From: Oegoconia quadripuncta
Lineage: Eukaryota > Arthropoda > Insecta > Lepidoptera > Autostichidae
Assembly: GCA_949316235.1 (NCBI GenBank)
Contig: OX438742.1
Coordinates: forward strand, 37,082,853 to 37,146,852
Length of the DNA: 64,000 nucleotides
Reading direction: 5' to 3'
The position numbers and the translations under genes are program-made. The notes beneath the pieces were generated by a model. It saw nothing but the letters and a program-made list of their open reading frames with translations. It ran no database searches and was not told the DNA's origin. Numbering within the stretch: position 1 is the first letter of the stretch; each line of letters starts with the position of its first letter. Below are positions 53,507 to 64,000 of the stretch, piece after piece.

Positions 53507-53599
53507 GTAAGTGAAAATCTTTGTATTTTTCATGCTCTTAAAACAATAAAGTCCCAGTAAGTAAGCATAATAAATAATTTTATATCTTTGTATAAGGAC

Positions 53600-53680
53600 T
53601 GAACGCGTCATGCGGTGGCGCGCGCGCGGGGAAACAAATTGCTCTATAAAATGAAACGGCAACTCACCTCATGACAAATG
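53600..53680 (+). promoter_or_regulatory. TATA candidate after a CpG patch
   Basis: GGTGGCGCGCGCGCGGGG at about 53614-53632 precedes CTCTATAAAATG (TATAAAA at 53645-53651). Confidence 0.22.
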
Positions 53681-54140
53681 TCCATTCTAAAGATGGTTTC
53701 CTCACGGTTAAATATAGGATGTTTACGTGTACTCAAACTGTCGACTGTTTTACAATATTTGCTGATGATTTATTTATTTCTAATGAAGGGATAAACCCAC
53801 TTTCCAAACAAACTTTTAAGTCAATATTTTCCGAAATGAATAAACAATGAGCGAGGTATGAGCTAACGGCAAGTTATTAGCGATCGAACGCATAAATTAT
53901 TACGTACTACGGCTGCAGGTCGGTGGCTGTTTGTGACTGTGCCCATTCAGCAATTAGTTGTAGGTTCTTCTTCTTCTATTTAAGAGCTATGATCCTGTCG
54001 GTGGAGTCCTTTCCACAGTTCTCTACATCCCGCCTTCTCTGATACGACACGGCATTTACTTTTTTCTTTACTTGTACCATCTATGTTCTTCTAAGCCTTC
54101 TTCTAGTTGTAGGTTAGTAAGAGTGAAATCTAATGCCATC
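53681..54140. other. Unique DNA
   Basis: Nothing recognised. Confidence 0.35.
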
Positions 54141-54142
54141 AG

Positions 54143-54160
54143 AATAATAATAATAATAAA
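54143..54160. repeat. AAT microsatellite
   Basis: AATAATAATAATAATAA. Confidence 0.7.
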
Positions 54161-54278
54161 AAAATCCGACGAATTGAAAACTCCTAGTTTTTTGAAGTCG
54201 GTTGATGAACCTTAACGGCCAGATTGTCGGAAGGACGGATCCAGCCATCGAGTCGGGGTAGAGGGTAGAGGGTAGAAA

Positions 54279-54293
54279 GGGGGGGGGGGGGGG
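54279..54293. repeat. Run of 15 G
   Basis: Preceded by GAGGGTAGAGGGTAGAAAG, giving several G-tracts in 40 bases. It could fold as a G-quadruplex, and its length is also prone to assembly error. Confidence 0.8.
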
Positions 54294-54872
54294 AGGTCAC
54301 ACGTTTGATCAATCATGCTGAATACATTTGTAATAACTGTTAATTTGTTAATTGTTTAAATACTTACAACAATTACCAGTGGTTGTCCAAGGGCAAGGCT
54401 CCGCCGGTGCTTGCCGGGATTTGCCCATACATTTTTGTGTTCTGCCCTATAAATGGTAGTCGATTGAACATTATTAACATGATATGTACATATTACGGTA
54501 TGTATGTACATATAACGGTGCCTCCATTAGGGGTAATGCCCTAATACAACATCCAAAGTGTAGCAATGAATTAGCTATAATTGTAATCTCCCGTTTGTCC
54601 CAACACTCCAGATATCTCTGGGTTTTAATACAATTCAAGCGAGAAATATTTGATTTGTTAATTGGCCAGCGTATAATATAGTCAGAGAACGCCGCCGGCT
54701 TCTTGAGGACCTTCAGTAGAGCGCCGTCTAGATCAAATTAAAATGCAAACTTCATAGAGAGCGCAGCGTGGACTAACTAACTATTACAGAAGTGGTCGCT
54801 GTGACTGCACTGCAGAATTATCAGCGCTACGTTAACTTTTACTACATTATGGCTTTGAATATTTATAATACT
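54294..54872. other. Unique DNA
   Basis: Nothing recognised. Confidence 0.35.
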
Positions 54873-55081
54873 TAATAATAAATATTTCAGGCACTTACAA
54901 TAATTATCTACTTCTAAAGCATAAGGCACTAGATAACGGATATACATATAAATATTTATATAAGCACCCATAACTTGGGCGTAAATGCCCGTTTTTAATA
55001 TATTAACATTTACCCCTAGCGGGATTCGAACACGCAACCGTTTGTTTTGACGGTAGGGTACTATATACACCAAAAGATCGT
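54873..55081 (-). mobile_element. SINE B copy 4
   Basis: AATATTTCAGGCACTTACAA at left; CCCCTAGCGGGATTCGAACA and CGCAACCGTTTG at right. Confidence 0.7.
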
Positions 55082-55534
55082 CTTATATGACCGATTCAGT
55101 GCAGAGGGAAATAACAAAGCATTGCCAGTACTTGCGCACATTATTAAATATCAATGTAATTGAAAAGCATTTATATTATACGATGCTTCTATTTTTTGGT
55201 AATATAATATTTAGATATCAACACATTAGCTTTCGCTATTTTCGCAATTACGGTATGTATTTTGACGCCAGTAGTGGCCGCGTTTTTCCTTCAAAATAGT
55301 TTCCAATTTACTCGAGTTAGGTAAGAAAAATGCCTTGAACTTTTATTATTAAAGTCAGATAATACGTTTATCCCGGGCAATTACTCCAGAATATTCATGT
55401 CGGAAATAAATAAGATTTAATCTTATCTGCGCCTTTTTGGGTCTCGCCCGAGAAGTAATTCATATTTCTTTCGCAAATCTGTCGGATAGAAAATGGCACA
55501 GTTTGCAACCGATCGGTGGCTGAGTAACCATACA

Positions 55535-55900
55535 GGACAAATTAGCCACCCCTATGTTCAGACTGAGCAAAGTTAATACGTCATTTATCGGACACTGTAT
55601 ACGCTTTTATAACCTTATACCTGAGAATATCATTAATCTAAATGAAAAACTATTTAAAAACCATGTCAAAACAACATTAACAAAAAAAGGTTATTACAAA
55701 ATTAATGACTACCTGAATGACAAAAACGCTTGGTATACTTCGCACAGCTCCCAAACATTATAAAATGTGTGGGTTTCTTGCGCCGTTTCTTTTCCCACAG
55801 ATGATTTCCCTCTCCGAAGCGGTGGTAGCTTGGACATACTGACTGACCGAAAAATGCTTAGCCCTATTTTTATTTCCAATAGATTTAAATTGACATTCAA
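55535..55900 (+). pseudogene. CR1-type LINE C-terminus and 3' end
   Basis: Frame 55554-55763 reads SFIGHCIRFYNLIPENI, then LFKNHVKTTLTKKGYYKIND and YLNDKNAW, the end of a lepidopteran CR1/Jockey reverse-transcriptase ORF, stopping at TAA. The 3' untranslated block TGGGTTTCTTGCGCCGTTTC and TCTCCGAAGCGGTGGTAG follows. Everything upstream is missing. Confidence 0.75.
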
Positions 55901-56749
55901 CAAATGATATCATGTATCTTACGTTGAACTAAATGCTTGAAGTTTGAAGTTTAAGTACTAAATATCACAGATCAGCCGCCCCGCCTTAATTAAACTACGA
56001 TGGTCCTGATGCGACCTTCTTCCATTGGGCGCTCATCAGAGAAGGCATTCGTCTTCGTTGGCTGAATATGATGGTGATGATATAATGTAGTGAATGTCAT
56101 TTAGGAATGTATTTATCCGTGGACAGAGAAGGGCTGTTCCGTTCAATTCACTTATTCCAAACATACAGGTACAGGCCTAAAAAGATTTCGTCTTGCCGAG
56201 TCCCAGCGGACTATCAGAAAACCTTTTCTCTAAACATTGTATTCTCGAATGTTGCAAATTGTTTTAGTAATTTCCTCCGGGAGGCTTATAACATTGGCCG
56301 TCCAATGGCTGGGGTGCACAAGTACTCTTCGCACAAACGATTATGAATATGGTATACATACAAATGATAGTTGACTGTGCAAGATTAATTTTAAATTTTT
56401 AATTACGAGTACTTGAGTTCGAAATTGATATGATTTTGTTTTTTCACCTCGGGCTACTATTAGGTATTTTTCGTGTGTAATTTTGATTTACGGTACGCAG
56501 TAGTAGTGTAGTATCAAGCTTCTCTACAGTTGTCTGGAATTGATTGCTACAAGCGATAACATCGCCTTATTCGTACACCTGTATAAATTATTTATTTATG
56601 TGACCAGAGCATATGTCTTAAATTGAAGAAGATGTATATTATTAATTTGTGGAATTTTTCTTCTTTTCTTGAGACCCTGTTTTATATGGAAACTCGCAAG
56701 TCACAATTGAAAATCCCAATCGTGAAATGTTTTTAATATCGGTACTTAC
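55901..56749. other. Mostly unique DNA
   Basis: Short SINE/LINE-like words near 56030-56085 (GGCTGAATATGATGGTGATG); otherwise nothing recognised. Confidence 0.35.
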
Positions 56750-56969
56750 TATATCTTATGCCGAAATTAACAAAGGCTGTGTAAATTTTTGTATAAAACA
56801 GAATCGTGGCCCGAAGTGTCGAAGATGTCGCGTCCCCGACTAATACCCTGAGGCACTTAGTCCCAAGCCCTTTAAGAAGTTTTACATCGTCTGAACTTGT
56901 TTCATCAAAATTTGCCTTTTTTATCTTAACAACTGACTGCCCGAATACTTTTATTTGAAATCTTATCAT
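56750..56969 (-). CDS. Candidate exon or ORF, minus strand
   Basis: An ATG frame of 73 codons (MIRFQIKVFGQSVVKIKKAN ... ending FVNFGIRY) runs into a consensus donor GTAAGTACC at 56749. The codons use G and C at the third position more than neighbouring frames do. The segment with CTCAGGGTATTAGTCGGGGA may be a dispersed repeat, which would undercut the call. No family is recognised and the acceptor side is poor. Confidence 0.2.
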
Positions 56970-57043
56970 TTCAATCTATATTTATCACAGCGTGGTGATT
57001 GTAAGATCAATGCGATGAAAATAAATTATCTTAAGAACTCTTT

Positions 57044-57366
57044 TTTATGCACTACGGGTTAGCTCTTGACCTTAACCATACCTGAAGTGAACATGAGACT
57101 GCAGGTAGAACCGTACTAACCCGAAAACCCCATCTTATTTGAGGGACTGGCTATCTTATCTCTGACAACCGGAACACAAAAATGCTATGAACATTGCTGT
57201 TTGGCGGCAGACTTACGATAAGATGGTGATAGCTAGCCAGGCGGACATTTAAAATATCGTACCACCAACCAAACCGAGTACTAAACATGTACCCCGCTAG
57301 GGATCGAACCCGCGACTTCCGATCCGTGAACCCTATATATTGCTTACATTGAACCAAGGAGGCGGT
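57044..57366 (-). mobile_element. SINE C copy 4
   Basis: T-rich start TTTTTTATGCACTACGGG; head GGGATCGAACCCGCGACTTC and CATTGAACCAAGGAGGCGG at right. Confidence 0.75.
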
Positions 57367-58035
57367 TTATATTTTAAAGTTAACATGCAACCCAGTTTGT
57401 CTTTCAGAAAGTGACAAATACAGTTTTTATATCAGTAAATAGTATTACTATATTATTTAAACAATAGTATTAATCAAGTGAAATACTCGTAGTTTTTACT
57501 TTGCATCTCCCTTCGTTGGTTTCTACCTTGTATATTTAATACTAAAGTGCACAGTAGTAGGATAAGATAATGTTTCGCATTGTGTCATCTTATATTTCCA
57601 CTTATCTCCCTATGTTCGCATGTAAGCCTCATCAACGTAATAACCTATCGTATTTCGCCCGATAAGGTGGCACAAAATGAAACTGACAAAATGGGGGTTG
57701 ATTTTGGGAAGTGGTTGTGGTCATGAAACCATAATCGGTCCCCATAAAACGATGCATAATTTGTGCTACGTCGATTATTTGAACATACAGATTAGTTGAA
57801 GAGTATCAGAGAGTCAATTGTTTATTTTATCTTCTCGAATGTTGATTTTAAGCGTACAAAACGATAAAATTTTTAAGTGATTTGTAAAAAGATTGTGGCA
57901 GTTCAAGAGTCATTTCATTTACTAGGTATATAATTTGGTATTTTGAAAAAAAAATCTCAGACAAAGACTTTAATAAATAGTGTATTTTATAAAATAAATT
58001 TGCAAAAAATATATCAATCTAATATTTCGGACACC
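57367..58035. other. Unique DNA
   Basis: Nothing recognised. Confidence 0.35.
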
Positions 58036-58036
58036 T

Positions 58037-58140
58037 TGCTTGCCCCGGCGCCGCGACTTGCTGTGATTGGTTGCGCCCAGTGCCCCACCACCCCCTTTGG
58101 CGTCTTCCATATAAACGTTGCCTGCTTTTCTCATTGATAA
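58037..58140 (+). promoter_or_regulatory. CCAAT/TATA promoter candidate
   Basis: A GC-rich stretch (GCCCCGGCGCCGCGAC) is followed by an inverted CCAAT box ATTGG at 58066-58070, a C-rich Sp1-like CCCCACCACCCCC, TATAAA at 58110-58115 and an initiator-like TCATTG at 58131-58136. Order and spacing are those of a classical metazoan core promoter, with the TATA to initiator distance slightly short. The next ATG frame is only MK-stop; no exon is identified downstream. Confidence 0.4.
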
Positions 58141-59107
58141 AACAAGGTACAATCGAAATGAAGTAACCCTGTTAATTTGTATTTTCATTTGCATTTGCAC
58201 ATTTAATTTTTTTACTCGGAAACAAAATTTTTAAGGTTATTTTTTTAATGAATATATTATTTTATTGTCATGCACGTGCAATTGCCAAAGTTTGTCGGGT
58301 TAATGTTTTTAGACCTTATATAGTGGTCAACATCGAATGCCAATATATTGATGGTCATTAGATGCGCGTCAGTATATCGAAAGCGTCAGTGGCACTCTTG
58401 AAGTTAAAAACATTTAAACTATAAGTAAAAATTTTGAACTGTGACCATTATTAGTGTACACAATACCTAATGGTTCATCAACGCAAATGGACTTCCGATA
58501 TCCCATTAAGGTGGCCGCTGCAGAAATCGTATAACCTACACCTACAACAGTAAATACAGTCAGCAGCAAAAGTCGAACAAGACTTACGAGCTTTCCGTTG
58601 TGATAAAATAGATTTGGGGAATGGCAGTGACTTGTAGTGGGTATGTACACTCCTCAATGTACCACAGTCGCAATATCTTTGATCAGAGGTCTGAGCCGGA
58701 GGGTTTTAATGGCTCAGCTAAGGATGGTTGATAAAAGTCTTGCCCGGCGTAGCATAAAATAAATCCACGCTATATGTATATTTCAAGTTAGCTAGAAAAC
58801 TAATGATTATGTCATTAATACAATGTTATACATAGCGTTCCAATAGCCTGAACCGAATTAAGATCAATTCATAAATGAATGATTGAAGGAGACATATCTT
58901 CTTCACCTCTTGAATTAACCATACCAATATTTTTGTATAACCTACAATCAAGCGTACAAACACACATTGATATGCATGCATAATCAGAGTGCATTATACA
59001 ATATACAAATATTCAAATGACATTAGGTAGTAGGTACCTGATATTTAACATATAAATCATTTTCAGTCAAATGGCTAAGTAAACTGATTTAGTTATGTAT
59101 ATAAAAT
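58141..59107. other. Unique AT-rich DNA
   Basis: Nothing recognised. A 78-codon minus-strand frame at 58414-58650 has one hydrophobic stretch (LVRLLLLTVFTVVGVGY) but no other support. Confidence 0.35.
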
Positions 59108-59262
59108 TATTTTGCACTGGCTTCTGCCCGGGGCTCCGCATACTTGTATTTTTCTCCTAAAAGTAACTTATAAACATCTCCGACTCTTCAACTATCTTGT
59201 ACAAGTCAAGTTTATGCTCCGTAATGACGGGAAAAAAAGCCAACCAAACAAACATACATTCG
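59108..59262 (+). repeat. RTE-like LINE 3' end, diverged
   Basis: TTGCACTGGCTTCTGCCCGG, ATCTCCGACTCTTCAACTAT and CCAACCAAACAAACATACAT show the order of the RTE 3' region at 2175. Confidence 0.45.
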
Positions 59263-59475
59263 ACCAATATCCCAAATAGGGTGGTCAGAGATATCCCAAA
59301 CAATAATTGGGTGTCACGTCCACGTTTCACCTTATGAAATACACAGAAACGTGCAAATCTATAAATGTTTTCTGGTGGAAAGTCCCTTAGTCGCCTTTTA
59401 CGACACCCAAGGGAAGAAACGTTGGTTCTATTCTATTCGAGTGCCGAAACCACACAGCACAAACGAACATATATT
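59263..59475 (+). repeat. Repeat F copy
   Basis: TATCCCAAATAGGGTGGTCA, GAGATATCCCAAACAATAAT, TCGCCTTTTACGACACCCAA and GAAACCACACAGCAC give the best preserved 3' half of this family. Confidence 0.6.
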
Positions 59476-59639
59476 CCGTTTTATATTACGAGTATTGGTA
59501 CTCGTATGATAAAAACTTTCAACATTAGATAGAACCAAACCGAATATTGTTTAGTGTTTGCATGTTATGTTGTTGTTGGGAAATAAATACTCGTATTTTT
59601 CATTTTCATTCTGTTTATACCTAAATTCTTATTGCATAC

Positions 59640-59770
59640 CGATATGTAGCACAGGCAAGATATTGACCATACCCTTGCGTTCCTTTTCCATCATGTCATG
59701 TCACTAGTACCATTTCTTTCGTGTTCTTTTTTACCTGACTGCTCCAGGAAGGAGAGTAATGTATGTATGT
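59640..59770 (+). repeat. LINE 3' tail
   Basis: TACCTGACTGCTCCAGGAAG followed by GAGAGTAATGTATGTATG resembles the 3' tail of a lepidopteran LINE with ATGT repeats. Confidence 0.4.
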
Positions 59771-60008
59771 TGATTTCTAGTATAGAAAGAAAGAAAAATT
59801 TAATTAAACCCATCTCATGACACAAAGAATCAGGTACAAATATTACACAGTCGAGACACATGCATGAAATAACATTGTATTTGCCATCTAATAAACAGGT
59901 GTGAGCATATTATATTACTTCTTGTAACCTAACCGGCTTGACTGATTGCTGGCTGACTGAAGTGCAAGGTGTCGTTAGATTCGTCTTAAACAGAGTGTTG
60001 TAGTTTAT

Positions 60009-60045
60009 TATTGGATTGTTATTTTATGGTAATAACAATCCAATA
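60009..60045. repeat. 15-bp perfect inverted repeat
   Basis: TATTGGATTGTTATT (60009-60023) pairs exactly with 60031-60045 around TTATGGT. Confidence 0.85.
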
Positions 60046-60192
60046 TGATACCCCCAAAATACAAAATATTCGGTCGGCTTTCTCTATACAAAATACTGTA
60101 GTCAAATACTCACTGCATATAGGACTACTGTATGAAAACATAGTCTGGTTAATGTTGTGCGTTTGTACCATAGAATAACGACCGATGTAGTA

Positions 60193-60438
60193 CTAAAGTA
60201 ACGATGTGGTCGAAGATGAAGCACGCAGTCCCAGTAGATGCCTATTGATCTTCCTCTTGAAGGTCCCAACATTATAAACTTCAGGAAAGACTGATGCCGG
60301 AAGTGAGTTCCATGTCTTGGTTGTTCGCATTATGAATGGAGAGTCCAACTGCTTAGTGCGAATATTCGGTATGTTAACTAGTAGTCCGAAGATGAAATGG
60401 CGATGGTGGAATAAGATTATGTAATTCCAACGCAACAC
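60193..60438 (-). pseudogene. LINE reverse transcriptase C-terminus
   Basis: Contains NIPNIRTKQLDSPFIMRTTK and TWNSLPASVFPEVYNVGTFK, then INRHLLG, a conserved C-terminal block of a Jockey/CR1-type LINE ORF2. It stops naturally; the RT core upstream is missing. A smaller copy is at 19760. Confidence 0.75.
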
Positions 60439-60954
60439 AAATCTAGTATCTTCTAAATAATGTTTATCATATAAATTAGTTATTTTTAGAAAGTTTTTAT
60501 TAATCCTATAAGTTAGGAACTATAACTGTTAACTGTTAAGATGACAAAACAAACTATTGTATCCATAGCACTTAACCGACAATACAAGTATAATACACGC
60601 ACAGAACAGAGCCTCATGAGCCCCATGAGTGAAAGAGAGCACGAAATATTCACTGCACCGTTCTCATGATTGATGAATGTCTGCAGAGACTGAATAATTT
60701 TACTATAGTCAAATCTAGATTGGTCCACAATAATGGCGGGAAAACTTTGAAGTTGGGTAGAAAATAATTTCGAGAAGGAAGCCTGTAGGACAGTTCAGCT
60801 GGGCTTGGGAAACTTTTGGAAAGTTTCGCCATACCTTCTCGGTGCCAATTCCATAAACTTTTTTGACACACAGTTCGACCCATATGTAGAAAATATTCTG
60901 AAATGGCATACTTTTTATCCAAGTAAAATTTAGGAAGATTACCTACTCTGCGAT
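60439..60954. other. Unique DNA
   Basis: Overlapping short minus-strand frames at 60513-60967 show no motif. Nothing recognised. Confidence 0.3.
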
Positions 60955-60995
60955 AAAGTAATTCCACTCGGGTGAAGCTGCGGGCGGTGAACTAG
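60955..60995 (+). repeat. RTE LINE tail
   Basis: TGAAGCTGCGGGCGGTGAAC followed by TAGTTTGATGATAAT is the extreme 3' end of the common RTE repeat. Confidence 0.5.
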
Positions 60996-61706
60996 TTTGA
61001 TGATAATTAGCAGGCATCTATACTGTGATATGCGTCTTTTGTATGCTATATGCTGAGGAAGCTATGAGTAATACATTCCAAGTTCTTATTACTTTGGTCA
61101 AGGAGGATATTCCTATAATTACTAATTGCATCATCATTAGTACTCTATCTCATGTCCTCCTGAAACAGGCAACATGAGGTAATTTGTACAGGGGAGGGTG
61201 CCCCCTTCAAAGGTAGCCCTCTCGGCCTGTAAGAACTTGCAGGGCATTGGATTACCTGGTTAGTTGATTGTTTGTTTTTGTCATCACCGGACCTGGAATT
61301 TGTATTCTATGTTATATATAAGTAGGTACTGTAACGCGTATGTCAATGATAAGACCGAGCTGCACACCTTAATACTGTTTATTAACTCTTTTATAACGGA
61401 TCACATAGATATTATTAAATAGGTCGATCGGAGAAGCTCTGGAGCCGCGGTGCGACCTCTCCCGCGAAAGAATCTCTATTCCACATTTAAAAGCATTTCT
61501 TTTTTAAAACAACGCGCCGTCTACCACGCCAGCAACACACCACATGATCCCATGCGTTCTCCTTGGACCGTCGCCACAGTACTATACCAGCCAAAGTTAT
61601 TACTCCAACAGCGGAAGGCAGAGGTGTCTCCTGCAGTGTCGGCCTATGATGTCATCGATAGACACAGAAATCATACTTCCAACTTATTTTAATAATGGGA
61701 AAGTTT
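60996..61706. other. Unique DNA with a GC-richer segment
   Basis: 61440-61640 is GC-richer and open for 80 codons in one frame and 68 in another, both overlapping; neither has a recognisable motif. Confidence 0.3.
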
Positions 61707-61880
61707 TAATATTTGATTGTTGCTCAATCACGACCAAACCACTGAACTGATTTGGCTGGAATCGGACACAGACAGGTAGAAAATGTCGTGGTAGAAGATG
61801 TAGGATGATTTTTATTTTTAACCCAGAAAAAAGTTTCTAAAGATTACAAAGGTTATCCCGCTACAGCTAGTGATAAATAC
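61707..61880 (+). repeat. LINE-like dispersed repeat
   Basis: CGACCAAACCACTGAACTGA then TTTGGCTGGAATCGGACACA and GGATGATTTTTATTTTTAAC is the usual word order of a very common lepidopteran LINE 3' region. Confidence 0.5.
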
Positions 61881-63137
61881 TTTATAAAAATAAAAATGAT
61901 TTATTTACAAACTAATTAATTTTCGACTTAAATTTGGTTGTAGTCTCAAGTAAGTAGAAAGTACTTATTGGGAAGTTGACAACTTCAAGGAATCTTTCAA
62001 TTTTGCGACAATTATTGATTGTGAAAAGGGGATCTTTCATTAAGCTTAAAGATGTCAAAACCGAAAAACTGATGAGTCACATATGATTAATATTGATGAC
62101 GAACGAACCCATGAAATAATGAAAATGTTATTGAACACTTAGGTGAAGTCTTGCATGGACTTAAATTGGCTGTAAATAGGTAGGTGAATGTTTTTCTGTT
62201 GGAGCTGTTGTCATCCTTAATAAATAAAATGCAAAATATGAAGTGGGCAGTAAAATTGAAATGATTACCTACTTATTTGGTTATTTATTGTACCTATATG
62301 ATACTGTGTGCTATTTTAGAAATATTTAACAATAGAAACAAAACCATCAAAATTTTCTTATCGGACATGAAAAGCGATCATTCGTTTAATATCTGTCTTC
62401 CAGTTCGTGGCCATAGTCTGTCACGGCTCGAATCACTCCACCGTCTCCCAGGATTAGGACGGACTAAGAAAACCAGTTGTTTACAAAGTACCCAGGCACA
62501 GGACATTTACATCAGCGAATTTGATTATGTCTCAGTGCATATTTTTCATTTGTTATGAAAGTTACAAGTTGTTTTCAACACTTAAAATGACCGAATTGGG
62601 TTTTGAGCCTAAAATTCTTAAGTTCGGCTCTGACCAGGGTCACAGCAACCGACAGAACTGTTATGTGACCTCTATTACTTTTGCACTCCAATACTATCAA
62701 TATTTTAAGCCTCCGGGAATCGACTGAAATTGGCTTATATGACAAATGGTGGTGTCTAGGATTGTATCTGCTTTTGCATTAATTTTGTCTATTCCAAGCT
62801 GACCCCTTACCTTCTTCCGCGTGGATCTCCAAATCAAACGTATTTTTAATCACGGGAAGACACAGTCAAAACTATTGTCATATTTTTTTGTTGTTTTTGG
62901 ATACAATTATGAAAATCTGAAACATTTGTTTGTTTATTTCCGTAGTACGCCACAAGATAAAGAATTGTAATAGTTTATTAGATCTTAAGCAGTGGGCACA
63001 AGACCTAAGATATATGGTTTTCCTGCAAGCGCCAGTTTCCATATTATTAAGACCTATTAATATTTAAAAAACTACACCGAATTATGTGGAGAAAATAAAT
63101 AAAACCATAGTGGAGTTTAATACAGATTGAAATTTTT
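61881..63137. other. Unique DNA
   Basis: Nothing recognised. Confidence 0.35.
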
Positions 63138-63255
63138 CAATCAATCAATCAAATACGCTTTATTGTTTAAATGAGGGAGTTACATTTAAATATCTTATAG
63201 AAACTACAAATTAGGCGGCCTTATCGCTTCCAGACAAACCTATCATCACGGAATT
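63138..63255 (-). repeat. CR1/Jockey LINE 3' end with CAAT tail
   Basis: (TCAA)n at 63138-63150 followed by ATACGCTTTATTGTTTAAAT and GGCGGCCTTATCGCTTCCAG is the reversed, well-known 3' end of a lepidopteran LINE. Confidence 0.65.
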
Positions 63256-64000
63256 CAATACGAGTAATTAAGTGGGTTAGCACAAATAATTTCCTAATTG
63301 TTAAGTACATCTGAAAGTTCTGCATATTGAAATCAAAAAGTGTTATCTATGGTAAGGACTGGATTTTTGTTAGTATTTCTCCATTCTCTGACCCCCGTGG
63401 AACAGGAAATTCAAAAAATTCTTTATCATTTTGCCTTCTTCTTAGTTTACTAAGAAATACATCTGCCAAATTTCTCAACATTGGTCCACGTGTTTGGGCT
63501 ATGCGATGATCTCTGGGTCAGTCAGCCTTTTATTAATAAAGTTTATTATACGCAACCGCAGTAAGTGTTGCAGGTAAATTAAAAACGATTCTTGTTACTA
63601 ACAAACTTCGTTATTTGTATTCATAGCTCATATCTAAGTCTCATTATACCTATTCAATTACTGTAATAGCTCATAAACCCCAAAGTAGCGGTTTTATGAG
63701 ATTGTCGTGCTTAAATTTATATTCAAAGGTATAAAAAGATGTAACTAGCCATATGTGTATTTTGTACCAGTTCATAAGCTAAGCAAGCTGTTACGCTCTG
63801 GCAATAAGTCTGAATATTGTGACTTTAATGAAATCTTCAAGTTCCTATTTTACAAATGGAGTAACATGTAAAAGCAGCTTCGCCGGAAACATGGCAACTT
63901 TATCCGGATGTATCACACACTTTGTACTTCGGTCTCGGCTTATATCGCTACAACTTTTGTCAAGATTAGGGGCCGGTACGTCGCGTATCTCGCGTAATAT
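63256..64000. other. Unique DNA
   Basis: Nothing recognised. Confidence 0.35.

Noticed and set aside
54777..55073. 98-residue minus-strand protein
   Set aside because: It lies largely within SINE B copy 4.
60513..60967. Overlapping minus-strand ORFs as a gene
   Set aside because: Three frames overlap, none has a motif, and no splice sites frame them.

Overview
The window looks like AT-rich, gene-poor nuclear DNA from a moth or butterfly. Evidence for Lepidoptera is the repeat content: tRNA-headed SINEs, RTE/CR1/Jockey-type LINE 3' ends, TA-flanked MITEs, a mariner and Helitron-type Pif1 helicase remains, all built like dispersed repeats I know from Lepidoptera. Nothing looks bacterial: there are no operons, no ribosome binding sites and no long dense ORFs. 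Family names such as 'SINE A' or 'MITE E' are labels used only within this annotation, based on cross-matches between copies inside the window.

Layout. 1-9 kb: LINE debris, a fold-back repeat, a SINE carrying a hairpin, then a complete-looking mariner (3759-5054) with an uninterrupted 357-codon transposase, possibly sitting in an intron of a small split gene of unknown function (3506-6462). 9-20 kb: SINEs A, B and C (one nested pair), two copies of MITE E, two of MITE K, a reverse-transcriptase scrap and several perfect inverted repeats. 18.5-23.5 kb: more MITE E, LINE and SINE debris and a second MITE G. 23.5-24.4 kb: a CpG-rich block that resembles a promoter plus 5' leader ending in a good splice donor; 24.4-32 kb is mostly unique AT-rich DNA containing a 51-base exon-like unit with strong splice sites. 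32-42 kb: sparse unique DNA, more SINEs, a 40-bp palindrome, a 3-copy minisatellite, a minus-strand exon candidate and a LINE C-terminal fragment. 42.4-45 kb: a degraded Helitron-like locus with a terminal-type hairpin, a 290-bp tandem duplication and the C-terminal half of a Pif1-type helicase broken by one in-frame TAG. 45-58 kb: SINEs, a MITE L copy with a nested LINE tail, an exon candidate and a possible first coding exon. 58-64 kb: a CCAAT/TATA-type promoter candidate, several LINE 3' ends and unannotated unique DNA.

The only confidently recognised proteins are transposon-encoded: the mariner transposase, the broken helicase and several reverse-transcriptase fragments. The host-gene exons proposed here rest on splice-site consensus, open frame and phase agreement only; none matched a family I recognise, and some are probably chance. 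I did not find a convincing new biological system. The best leads are the phase-matched exon chains, the CpG-rich leader with its downstream microexon, and the unusual small palindromes, one of them flanked by an 8-bp direct repeat.
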